From: Scalesia atractyloides
Lineage: Eukaryota > Streptophyta > Magnoliopsida > Asterales > Asteraceae
Length of the DNA stretch: 64,000 bases
Assembly: GCA_947069175.1 (NCBI GenBank)
Contig: CAMTDV010000012.1
Coordinates: 40,642,341-40,706,340, forward strand
Reading direction: 5' to 3'
Within the stretch, counting starts at the first letter, position 1, and each line of letters begins with the position of its first letter. Under the pieces are notes generated by a model, which saw only the letters and a program-made list of their open reading frames with translations, did not search any database and was not told the origin of the DNA. The translations under genes and the position numbers were made by a program. This document shows positions 11,886 to 21,475 of this stretch, in pieces.

Positions 11886-11896
11886 CTAGGGGAGAT
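11886..11896 (+). promoter_or_regulatory. Polypurine tract, element A
   Basis: CTAGGGGAGAT immediately precedes the TGTTGGG start of the 3' LTR. A G/A-rich tract here primes plus-strand DNA synthesis in copia elements. Confidence 0.75.
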
Positions 11897-11994
11897 TGTT
11901 GGGATTGAACCCTACAAAAGAACAGATGATAGAAAGCCAAAATATGCTACAACCTCTGATCCAAATAATAATGTAACATCTTCCCAAGTCAAGC

Positions 11995-12150
11995 TCTGCT
12001 GAAGACTAAATGTCCAAGGTTGCCATAGCTAAACTCTGTTGAAGACAAAGCTCTGCTGAAGACTAAAGCTAAAAGGTCTGCCAAGACAAAGTTCTGCTGA
12101 AGATCAAAGCTAAAGGTCTCTCAAGGCAAAGCTTTGCTGAAGACCAACAG
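11995..12150 (+). repeat. CTCTGCTGAAGAC-type tandem repeats in LTR A
   Basis: Repeated units of about 25-45 bp built on AAG-CTCTGCTGAAGAC-AAAGCTAAAGGTCT, with four to five copies. LTR U3 regions often carry such enhancer-like repeats. Confidence 0.7.
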
Positions 12151-12298
12151 AGGATGCATCATCAGTGTTTTTTATCAGTCCTTGTAATGTTTAGTGTATA
12201 GCAGTGGTTAGCTTGGTAGATTTTTTTAGTTTGTTATTTTTGTTAAGTGTCACTTTCATGCTGACATCATAAAAGATGCTCAGTGGTTAGGATTGTAG

Positions 12299-12326
12299 TA
12301 TAAATAGAACAGTACCTGTACTGTTC
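12299..12326 (+). promoter_or_regulatory. TATA box and adjoining 9-bp inverted repeat, LTR A
   Basis: TATAAATA at 12299-12306 is followed at once by GAACAGTAC-CT-GTACTGTTC, a perfect 9-bp inverted repeat. Transcription would start about 25-30 bp downstream, marking U3/R. Confidence 0.6.
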
Positions 12327-12579
12327 ATTTGATCACTTTCATCAATTATCAATCTAACCTATCTTCCTTACATTTGTACGAAAAATCAGTGATCTTAGGC
12401 TGGGGGAAGATTGTGAGTCATATGCAATTTAATCATAATTACGAAAGCATCCATGAAAACAATCTCTCAACTATTATGAATTAAAGTTCATTTATTCCGC
12501 CGCAAGTTCATCTGATTTATCTTCTTTCATTTACCATTTTTAGAACTTTCATAAATAGTTTCAAACTCAGATCCTAACA

Positions 12580-12777
12580 TCTATCACAACCGGAGATAAG
12601 AGAATCATAGTTATTGATTGATATTCTCCTTTGATCTTTTAGAAGAAGAACATAGTATGTGTGAGACAACTTTTGAGTTCTGCACTTTTCTACTCTAAGC
12701 GACAAATAGTACTGGATCTCTATTGAGCTGATCTTTGTGTGTTAAATTGACTGTAAAATCAAGTGGAACGTGACCAA
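12580..12777 (-). other. Leader fragment of minus-strand element B
   Basis: Short ORF-free stretch between the 3' LTR of A and the PBS of element B. By position it is the 5' leader of B, truncated where it meets A. Confidence 0.4.
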
Positions 12778-12789
12778 GCTCTTATACGA
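12778..12789 (-). promoter_or_regulatory. Degenerate primer-binding site of element B
   Basis: The minus strand reads TCGTATAAGAGC, 10 of 12 matches to the initiator-tRNA-Met PBS TGGTATCAGAGC, two bases from the LTR end. It shows that LTR B is a 5' LTR with its element body to the left. Confidence 0.6.
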
Positions 12790-12791
12790 AT

Positions 12792-13484
12792 TGTTAGAAT
12801 ATGAGTTTTAAACCTAGTAAACAAATATTGATTATCACAATATAATTCACAAGCAGAGAGATATTATCAATAATTGTTTTTCAAGATTCATAAGATTCAA
12901 AAGTTTTATAGTAATAATTCTACAATCTCCCCCAAAGCCTGATCATTCACTAGAACTATTCGTACAAAAGAGAATATGTGAAGTAATAAAATAGATCTCT
13001 AAAAGGTGAGATCTATTTATACTAAGTACTAAAGCTTTGTTCGTGATAGGCTAACATTACCCTGATAGTGACATCTAACATTTCTAACATAAAAAATTCT
13101 ACAGATGTTGCAAACATATGTGCAAATCCTATCATCTGTTCTAACTAGTCTAAACATTGTTACAAATACTGTTACATTGGGAAACCATCGTTTAGACTAT
13201 CCTCTATTGCAGTGATCCAAACATCTGTTTGGGCAGACAGATGTTTAGTCTTCTTCATCAGACCTTTGGCTTCAACAGACTTTAGCGTTCAACAGATGTA
13301 ATTTCTTCTTGAACAGCTGTTTAAGGCTTGAACAGATGTTTGCTTTGTCTTTAACAAATGTTCTGATTAGGTGTTAAAGATTCACTATCTTTGGGGAGAG
13401 AATTGCTTCGTCGACTGTTTATTTCTTCATCTTTGTGTCATGTCTTAGCTTTTCGATATCATCTATTCTTTTGTAGGTTCAACA
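12792..13484 (-). mobile_element. 5' LTR of minus-strand copia element B (693 bp)
   Basis: Read on the minus strand it starts TGTTGAACCTACAAAAG and ends ACTCATATTCTAACA, like the LTR of element C. It has a TATTTATA (TATA box in minus) at 13014-13021 and many AACAGATGTT/ACATCTGTT motifs at 13100-13350. Left and right flanks (CGAAT, AGATG) do not match, so it is not a simple solo LTR. Its right edge abuts the env-like ORF of element C. Confidence 0.75.
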
Positions 13485-16149
13485 AGATGTCCTGCTAAGA
13501 AGCAAAAGTCCTTCACAATCACCTCAAAGGTTAAAGGGAATCAGGTCTAAATAACCTCGAAATCCATTTCCACGACCTTCAACCTAAATGACATGGCAGG
13601 TATGGAAACTAACCCTAAAAGTGACCTACAAAAATGAGTTCATCGAAAGGGGATATGATGCTCAACTGGTGGGAGCCAAACTTTTCAAACCACACTTCCC
13701 ACCAGAAATAAAATTCTTTTTCCATACACTTTTGGTTTGCTTGTCTGCGAAGACCACATCTTTTAATTAAATACCCTAAAAACTCAATATTTGGGATATA
13801 CTATATTGACAAACACATATTAGAAGCATCCCAAACACTATTTATGGATATGTGGCAAACATAAAAGAAATCAAAAGGTAAATTGGCAAGCATTTCCCTT
13901 TTTACCCAAGGCTACTAAGTTTTATCTTCAAAAGGTTTTGAAACAAGAAAATTTTGAACGGAGTGAAGCCCTTGAAATAAATAGCCGTTCAAAAGAAACA
14001 TTTACATGCATGATGGCCCTAAAAGGTCAAGAAAATGACCTTGAAGAAAATGTTTTACAAAACCAAGCAACAGATGTTACATCTGTTCTGAGCCAACTGC
14101 TTCTAATGCCCATAGTGATCAACCCACCACTATGGTACGCACATCATAAATTTCCAAACAAACCACTTCCATTCCTATCCACAAATCCAAAAGAAAAACC
14201 AAAAAGAAGGTCCTTCTAGAGGTTGAGATGCCAGAGGAACATGTTGTAACACAAATAGATCATGAAACATCTGTTGTTACTTCCTCACAACAGATGCAAA
14301 CATATCCACCTATACAAACTCCTGAGATATCCTCACAAAAGGTTAGTGTGGTAAGTATAGGGGAACTAAATCAAGAGGGAGATGATTAATGTGAACCTTT
14401 CTTCTCAAGCCCCTCTCCTAGGGCTACTTCTCTTTTTTACTCCACTACCCAAAAAAACAATACCCCCACATTCCAATCATTACTTGATGCAATTGACAAA
14501 ACTGACTTGTGCATACCTAGTTCCTCTCAACAACATATCACTGAGAGTATGCCACAACAAGTTACTAGGGCAAGCTCAGAAGTCATTTCTAGCCCACAAG
14601 CAGAGGCGACAAAACCTCTTGTGTCTCAATAGACACTTGAAGGTATTTCAAGTGAGGCAGCCACTACACCTGTAGAGACAACAGTCTCACAGTTGGACAG
14701 TGGTTATATTACTAAGACCTCCTTGAAGGAAACAACTGTTGAGTCTACAATAGTACACTCTGTAACAGTTGGAAGTCCTAGCACCAAGAAAAAGCAGCAC
14801 TTGGTTCAAAACCAAGTACAACCACCTCTGGTGGGAATCAAATGATCCTATTCATTCAGGTGATGGGCTAAGATACAAGGATTTGAGAGAGATAGTATCC
14901 AAGTTAAGAGTCTTCTATTATTGAGATTAAAGAAATGCTGAAGACCTCGGTGCAAAACACAAGATCTCCACCAAAAAATGTAGAAATTGCAAAAGAAATA
15001 TGGGTACATGCACAAATGTACCTTCATCTTCAAAAGCAATCTGTAGAGGCGACACACAACATGCAAATGGAACTTATAAGAACCATGGTGGATGCTAGGT
15101 ACAAAGAGACCCAAGCAGAGATCATTAAAGACCATTTTCTTCAAACCACTAGTACAGTTTCCATTCTCCCAAAATACATAGATGATGCCAAAAAGGGGGA
15201 AAGTGATAGCATGAGAAAGCTTCAAACTCTAGTTATGAAATCCCAAAAGAGGCCATATACTTTTGAAGCTAAAAAGGCTAAACAAGAAGCTATTGAAAAG
15301 CAAAAGATGAGGGATAGGGAAAGAAAATGAAATGTTGACAATGCAAGAGATTAATTGAAAGAAAGAAAATCCAAGGTAATCAAGGCTCCTCAACAGAGGT
15401 TTTTAAAAGCACTACTTCAATAAAACCACCACCAACTATCCAAACCACTATCTCCGCTGTTAAAACATCTATTGGCACTACAAAAGTGACAACAAATGTT
15501 ACATCTACACTATCACCAACACAAAAGTCTCCTAAAGGGATTCTCATCAAAAGAAAACCATATACAAAACTCCCACTACCACCATCAAAAACACCCATAC
15601 CTCAGACCAGATCTAGGAGAACCAAATTCATTATTGAAGATGATAATGAAGAAACTCCTAATGCATCACTTATCAAAACCATCACCACCACAACACTAGC
15701 CATCACATCACAACCATCAACACAACTGCCATAACCATTTACTCACACCCATTGGATTTAGAAACTATATAACATAAATACAATATTTCTATTCCCCATC
15801 TAACCCTAGCCAGCTGTCCTTCCCTTCTTTACATGATCCACAAAAGCCTTCAAATGTCAAATAGTATTTGGAAATTAAAGCTTAAAAAGGCAGAGATGAT
15901 TGCAGCAGAAAGAAGCAAAGGAAAAGAGACAATGAGACACAATAATCTTATCCAGAAGAATTCACTAAAGTAAATAGACTTGAAGATTTTGATAAGGATG
16001 TCAGCAAAAAGGCTTCACAAGGCCATGTAAGTGATCGTAACCTCAAAAGAGCATTAAGGGAAGACTACATGGAGCATAAATAAAGAAAAAGCCTTATAAA
16101 GCTACAAGAGCTCAATTCTCTGGGTGGTCTATAGAGGGCCTCCTAGAAG
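13485..16149 (+). pseudogene. Copia post-pol env-like ORF, element C, N-terminal and middle part
   Basis: Homologue of the env-like ORF of element A, cut off at its left end by LTR B. Matching blocks are FIERGYDAQL, FKPHFPPEIKFFFHTLLVCLS (13630-13745), a Thr/Ser/Pro-rich middle, a charged helix (IRTMVDARYKETQAEI, ~15080-15125), DDAKKGESDS (~15180) and an acidic patch (FIIEDDNEE, ~15630). YKATRAQFSGW-like sequence at about 16090-16130 also matches A. Many stops and frameshifts occur. It is interrupted at 16150 by a solo LTR. Confidence 0.7.
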
Positions 16150-16154
16150 AAATC
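16150..16154 (+). repeat. Target-site duplication AAATC, left
   Basis: AAATC precedes the TG of the solo LTR and is repeated at 17350-17354. Confidence 0.9.
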
Positions 16155-17349
16155 TGAAGAAGCACCGTTGAACCTAGGGATATCCAGGGATATATAAGTT
16201 ACAACCAGGGTGTATCTGCATAGATGGTTGTCCTTTCACTTCACTCTTCGGGTGTAAGCTCACTTAAGCTAATTTGCAAAACTGAAGCACCGTTAGTCTC
16301 GCCACGGGGAAAAGGGTGGTTTTCTCTGTGTCCACACTCCGGCGTGAGAATAAGTATTTGTCGATTGGGAGTAGGGTAGCAAGTAAGTTGTAAGTGATTG
16401 TGGATGTATGCGTGTTGTTACCTGGAGATCCGTTTACTTATTTATAGCCGAAAAAGGTATGTTCAAGAGAAGTGCTGGTGGGCCTGTGGCCCATACAGCC
16501 AGAGACATCCTTTTTGCCCTTCTGCGTCAGACATTAAATGCTCCCTACAGAGAATTAATGTCCTCTGTCAGGAGGTGTGCTTTGTCAGATGTTGAGTGGT
16601 GCCACGTGTAAAGGCAGCCGTCTCTTGTGTCAGGCCTGCTGCCAGCCGAAAGTGGAGAAGGTGGAACAGTCACTAGCAAAGATGTGGTTGTGTATGGCCT
16701 AACGTCTGCATCACTGGTCATGGACACTGTCACACGCAACCTGTCGAGTAACCTTTGGTCACAGTTCTGCCATTTGTACCCTTGAGTATGGTCAACACCT
16801 CTTAGTGCTTACCCCTTCTGCGAGGCTGTCAAGATTTTCCCGCCAGCGCAGGGTGTCAGGGGTATATCCTTTTGTTCCAAGACTATGAGGCACTTCTCAT
16901 GTGTACCTTGTCATTGCAAGGTTTTGGGATTCGCAGCTAAGGAATGTTGTTCTGCGCAGGGTCTAGTATCCTGCGCGCGTGAGTCTAACTCGCCGTTGTG
17001 CCAAGTACACTAGGCTCGTTGTGTGACTTGTGTTTTTTAGTCTAACTTATCGTTGCGCTGAGTGACCCAAGACTCATTGTGTGGCTTTAATAATATTGGT
17101 CTAATTCACTGCTGAGTGCGCAGGCTCATTGTATGACCTGTTAGTGTTGGTCTAATTCACCGTTGTGCTGAGTGCGCAAGGCTCATTGTATGACTTATTG
17201 GTGTTGGTCTAATTCACCGTTGCGTGAGTGCGCAAGGTTCATTGTGTGACCTGATGTATTGTTTGGAAATCGCATCGTTGCACGTTGCATGCAAGGTTGT
17301 CCTTGTAAAATGTAGTCAAGGTATGGTCATTTGGGACCATACCTCCTCA
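16155..17349 (-). mobile_element. Solo LTR of the Tat-type gypsy family (1195 bp)
   Basis: On the minus strand it matches the 5' LTR at 38332-39542 along its length: both begin TGAGG-GGTATGGTCCCA and end CTAGGTTCAAC-GGTGCTTCTTCA. Perfect AAATC duplications flank it, and the env-like ORF of element C is broken exactly there. It contains several repeats of a CACCAATAGGTCA / CCTTGCGCACTCAG type unit at 17020-17260. No internal region remains, so it arose by LTR recombination. Confidence 0.92.
17020..17265. repeat. ~55-bp tandem repeats in Tat LTR
   Basis: Four to five units reading TTGGTCTAATTCACCGTTG-GCTGAGTGCGCAAGGCTCATTG-GTGAC. The same array occurs in the opposite orientation at 38440-38710 in the Tat 5' LTR. 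Confidence 0.8.
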
Positions 17350-17354
17350 AAATC
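17350..17354 (+). repeat. Target-site duplication AAATC, right
   Basis: Second copy of the AAATC duplication. Confidence 0.9.
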
Positions 17355-18094
17355 CTAAGATTGAGAAAATGAAACTCAATCCTGATATCCAATCCACTCC
17401 TCCTAATTGGAGAGCTGGGTAAAAAGCCTTTTGGCCAAAAGGCTCTTAAACTTAGAAGAATGACGAAGGAGATCGTAGCAGCCAAATTTGGCCCTATGCA
17501 ATCAATGGCCAATCAAAGAGAACTACAAGAAAGCTTAAAGCTTTAAGAGCAAAAGATCTCTTAGTCCCTAAAAGGCCTAATATGAAGATCTAGACATTCT
17601 CATCAGTTCTCTTGTTGACCCTTCAGAGCTTCCCATTACAAAGAACATTTCTTCAGCTATCAAAAGCTACCTCAAAAGGCAAAAACAAATGTATGCAGAA
17701 GACTTGAAGAAATATGAAGATAAAATAAGACAAGTAGGGATCAAGAATGAATTAATGTTTGGGCATCCTAGATGCCAATCTAGAAGAACTGCTTGGGCAA
17801 GTATTGGGAAAACAATTCCCCTCAGCTCATCTAATAAAATTTGTCCCAGAAATCTATCGAGTTTAAAAATACTATAATGTCATCCAACAAGACAAGCCAT
17901 GAATTGACAATAGTCAGAGCTAATGGAGAAGTGAAAAAGATCTCAACGAATATGCCTCTAGACTGAAAATTGAACATCTACAAGACTTACTGAGTCTTCC
18001 ACTTGAAAGGGATCCAGATGACTCTCTCTCTATAAAAATTAAGAAGCAATTCAAAGTCCAAATCAGAGAGAAGTTGAAGAGAAATAAAAGTTGA
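17355..18094 (+). pseudogene. Env-like ORF of element C, C-terminal part
   Basis: Continues the ORF interrupted at 16150. It is Lys/Glu-rich and ends with a charged tail (HLQDLLSLPLERDPDD, then a basic stretch) and TGA at 18092-18094. The order matches the end of element A at 9249-9517 plus 11691-11826. Several in-frame stops and frameshifts. Confidence 0.65.
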
Positions 18095-18127
18095 TCTAAT
18101 AAACATATGTTTTGGTATCATCTGTTC

Positions 18128-18137
18128 TAAAGGAGAT
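18128..18137 (+). promoter_or_regulatory. Polypurine tract, element C
   Basis: TAAAGGAGAT directly before the LTR start TGTTGGACC, in the same place as in element A. Confidence 0.7.
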
Positions 18138-18845
18138 TGTTGGACCTACAAAAAAAACAAATGATATTCAAAAGCAAAACATGACCTATCTGATCAATAA
18201 ATAAACAATAGATGAAACATTCTCATCTAAAAGATAGTTATTCTTGAACATCAATCAGAACATCTATTGATGACATCTAACATCTGTTCAAACCTCGGAA
18301 ACCCTGGTGAAGAAGAGCCAAGCACTGATCAAGACCAAAGCGTTGTTAAAGCAAAATCTATTCAAGAAGACCAAACATCTATTCAGGCCAAACACATGTT
18401 TGATATGCGGCAACAGCTGTTTGAAGATCAGAGGTAACATCTATGTAACAATATTTTGTTTGTAACATATGTTTAGTATATTAGATCAGATGTTAGATTC
18501 CCACATATGTTTGCAAGCATATGTGAAATATTTTCTGTTAGTAATTTTAGGTGTCATTATCAGGGTGATGGCAGCCAATCACGAAAAGACCTTTTGTACT
18601 TAGTATAAATAGATCTCATTGTTAGAGATATATGCATCACATTCCATTCACTTTTTACGAACAAATTTGTATGTGATCAAGCTCAGGGGGAGTTTGTAGA
18701 TTTAGTTGTACTGTAATCAAATCATTTGAGTATGATACAAAATAGTCGTTGATGACAATTTCGTGCTTGTGATTATTTTATCTACTTTACAATTGTATGT
18801 TCTTATGTGTCTTAATCACAAGCCTCGTAAACTCAGATCTTAACA
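18138..18845 (+). mobile_element. 3' LTR of copia element C (708 bp)
   Basis: Starts TGTTGGACCTAC after the PPT and ends AACTCAGATCTTAACA. It carries many ACATCTGTT/AACAGCTGTT motifs (18230-18500) and the TATA box TATAAATA at 18604-18611. It matches LTR B on the other strand, so B and C belong to the same family. Confidence 0.8.
18604..18611 (+). promoter_or_regulatory. TATA box, LTR C
   Basis: TATAAATA in AGTATAAATAGATCTC; the same string occurs inverted in LTR B (13014-13021). Confidence 0.6.
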
Positions 18846-18849
18846 CTTT

Positions 18850-19850
18850 TCTAATTTTTATCACTATTTTCCAATCGATTGCCAAAACTTTCTTAATTAA
18901 TTAATTATCATATTTTTTTCTAAGTATACGTGTTTGTATAATTTATTTATTTTCAGTTTTTTATTAAATTATTTACTTTTCTTATTTTATATTACTGTAA
19001 TTTTTCATACAATATTTTTTACATAAATCGTTGGTGTACTTGAATTATTTTTATCACCTTTACAATTATTATAAGTTATTCGAACAAAATTTACAGTGCA
19101 ACGTAGATAAAAATAAGAACGTCGGTCATGTGTTACGACATGTCAGTATAAACATAGATGAGAAACATGTCGCAATATTGTATTTTGATAAATGTGTTGG
19201 ACAGTCTAAAACACGTCTAAAATAAACAGTCGTTTTAAAAATGATGTTACAAAATTTCAAATTTTAGAACATCTTTTAAATAACAACGCCGCAAATGGAG
19301 GGTTCATAGATACCACAATCAGAGAGTTTTATGGTACATATTCTAGAGGCGGTTTTGGAATTGAAAAGACGTTGTATCGCCGACGAACTAATATTTCATA
19401 GCAGATAAAAACATGGACTAACAATTTTATAAATAACAACGGATATTAATATGTTGACGACGCATCTCATTTTTAGTTCCAAACCGCATCCGGAAGATGT
19501 ACCATGAAACTCTCCGGTTGTGGTGCCTACGGAACCCTCCATTTATCAAAAATGTTTTTTTATATATATTTAAACCAACATGTCATCACATGCGACCAAC
19601 GTGCTTACTTTTATCCATGTTTTATTTAAGTTATGTTCAAATAACTTATAATAATTATAAAAGTGATAAAAAATAACTCGATCACACTAATGATCTATGT
19701 AAATATATAGTATAAAAATAAATAAATTATACAAACGCATATATTTTTACAAAAAAATAAATATGTTAATTTTAATTCTAAAGTTTTTTGGATAGTCGAT
19801 AAAAACAATAAAATAAAAAGAAACAAAATAAAATTAAGAAAAGAAAAGAA
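18850..19850. mobile_element. Long imperfect inverted repeat (foldback/MITE-like)
   Basis: The left arm (about 18850-19391) matches the reverse complement of the right arm (about 19453-19850) around a loop at 19392-19452. Best blocks: 19293-19360 (AAATGGAGGGTTC, ACCACAA, GAGAGTTT-ATGGTACAT) against 19480-19544, 19037-19150 (TTATTTTTATCACC, TTATAAGTTATT-GAACA) against 19570-19681, and GTTTGTATAATTTATTTATTTT against 19710-19735. The left arm has about 115 bp extra near 19160-19290. No ORF. It could be a foldback transposon, a Mutator-like or CACTA derivative, or a small-RNA hairpin locus; termini are not resolved. Confidence 0.7.
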
Positions 19851-20159
19851 ATTTGAGTAAATTACTAATATAAATAAATTACAAATTTTGTCATTTGTAC
19901 AAAATATTATTTTACTTAAAGTTAACGGTAATTAGTGTAAAGGATAAAGAGGTGCAAATTTTTTTATAAAGATAGTTTTTGAGCCTTTTAAAGAAAAATC
20001 GTGCTTATTTCTGTATAATTAAAGTGACTATTATGTAATTTACTCGTAATTTTATGCCTTGTTCTTAATTTTGTGACAAATTTAATTGACTGGATAATGT
20101 TGCAATAGAATTAATTACGTCGTTAATCTTAAAAACAAATTAAATAAGTAGTGAATCTA
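19851..20159. other. AT-rich DNA, no feature seen
   Basis: Low-complexity AT-rich sequence after the inverted repeat. I see no gene, LTR end or tandem repeat in it. Confidence 0.5.
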
Positions 20160-20300
20160 CCAACAAGGTGGTGGCCCATTTGCAAAGATAAAACTTGTAA
20201 ATACTTATAGAGGGAGAGTCTTGGTTTCAAGTCACACAGATGACAAGGATTAAAAGAAATTAACCGTTTAAAACAAAGTGGCAAATCCTATTAAATTATT
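20160..20300 (+). mobile_element. Possible tRNA-derived SINE
   Basis: GGTGGCCCA (A-box region) followed about 70 bp later by GGTTTCAAGTCAC (B-box-like) within AGAGGGAGAGTCTTGGTTTCAAGTC, a wording common in plant SINE heads. No clear poly-A or T tail and no target duplication seen. Confidence 0.3.
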
Positions 20301-20818
20301 ACAGACCGAGACTTATTTATTTATTTATGCTTTTAACAAGTTATGTATTTTATTAAATTTCTAAATTAATATATGATGGCCGTTTCTATATTTATCTTTC
20401 CCTATAACACAAATGTATAGGTTACTCAACGTGTTAAGATCCGATGTTTGTCATTATTACAAACCAATATAACTCACTAACTTTTGCATGACATGTTATG
20501 TGCACCATGTCCTATTAAGGGATATCACGACTGTTAATAAACAATATGACCCATTATAATGTTCAGTTTTAACTTTTTTTTTCTTTTTCTTTTCTGGAAT
20601 AGAAGCATATAAATATATGTATGTTAAGATTCCAAAAGAAAGACACATATGATGTTTCAAGTAAAACCATTTGTAAAATACTCGAGAGGAATTGATGAAC
20701 TTGATGACCAAAGTAACCATTATATAAAACTTCTACATTGAGCAAGGATGATTCTAAGTGGTGCCACCCTTCAGCTCATAAGACCATATGCAATCATTTG
20801 ACGGTGGGTTTCTTCTAT

Positions 20819-21109
20819 TTAGATGAATGGCTCGTCAATGGGACGGGATTGTAGTTCGAACTTTTCATCAAAATGTCCTAAGGTTTTACCATAGTAAACA
20901 CACGTTAATAAATTGTTGATGCGCCTCAACAAACTCGTTTCCGTCACTTCTACAACTTCCTCTTGGACGGTTATTATAAATCTGATTAAAACTACCATTA
21001 AAGTGGCCAACCTTTCAACATATTTCTCTCCATTTGCCTGGTATCTTGTTAGCATACCGCCCCAGTATTCTCCCCGGCTCATTGTGTTGTGAAATGTACC
21101 TAAACCCAA
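20819..21109 (-). CDS. Unrecognised ORF, 96 codons
   Basis: Open frame on the minus strand starting MGLGTFHN and ending at a stop by 20819. It is rich in branched hydrophobic and acidic residues (about residues 35-60) with balanced composition, unlike the AT-rich random frames around it. I recognise no domain. It could be an exon of a decayed host gene or a transposon fragment, or chance. No neighbour supports a function. Confidence 0.25.
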   Translation of the reverse strand: MGLGTFHNTMSRGEYWGGMLTRYQANGEKYVERLATLMVVLIRFIITVQEEVVEVTETSLLRRINNLLTCVYYGKTLGHFDEKFELQSRPIDEPFI

Positions 21110-21404
21110 ATTTTCCAGCCTTTTGTTTTGACTATTTCCTATTTAGAAAAAAATAATAATATTAGTACAATTATTATAAATTTGAAATAATATATAAACA
21201 TTTCAAGAAAATAATATAAATGATAGGGTAAGGTTGTATGCAGAACACTGAATACTGCAAGAACACGCAGAACAAAATGAATCACCTATTTTTTCAATCC
21301 TAGAAACCTAAAAAGTAAATGAAAATATTACAAATGTAAGATTTAATGTTTCTCACACTAGAATTCATAACAAAATATTGATAAATTTTCAGTTTTTATA
21401 TAAC

Positions 21405-21475
21405 CTACACATATATAGGCTATATGTAGGTTAAATTACCTACATGTATTTAGGCTATGTGTAGGTAAAATATAT
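21405..21475. repeat. Two similar short hairpins
   Basis: CCTACACATATATAGGCTATATGTAGG and then CCTACATGTATTTAGGCTATGTGTAGG, each a near-palindrome with a central TAGG-CTA, 6 bp apart. They look like a duplicated hairpin in AT-rich DNA. Confidence 0.6.

Larger units (their letters stand above)
11897..12579 (+). mobile_element. 3' LTR of copia element A (683 bp)
   Basis: Starts TGTTGGGATTG after the PPT and ends CTCAGATCCTAACA. The ends match LTRs B and C in this window (TGTTG..ACCTAC start, AACTCAGATC-TAACA end). It holds four diverged repeats of CTCTGCTGAAGAC at 12000-12145 and a TATA box. The 5' LTR partner is outside the window. Confidence 0.8.

Noticed and set aside
14848..15225. 125-codon minus ORF
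   Set aside because: Shadow of the env-like ORF of element C, whose plus-strand frame has homology to element A.
17020..17265. CRISPR-like spaced repeats
   Set aside because: Units are diverged tandem repeats of an LTR with no unique equal-length spacers, in a plant sequence.
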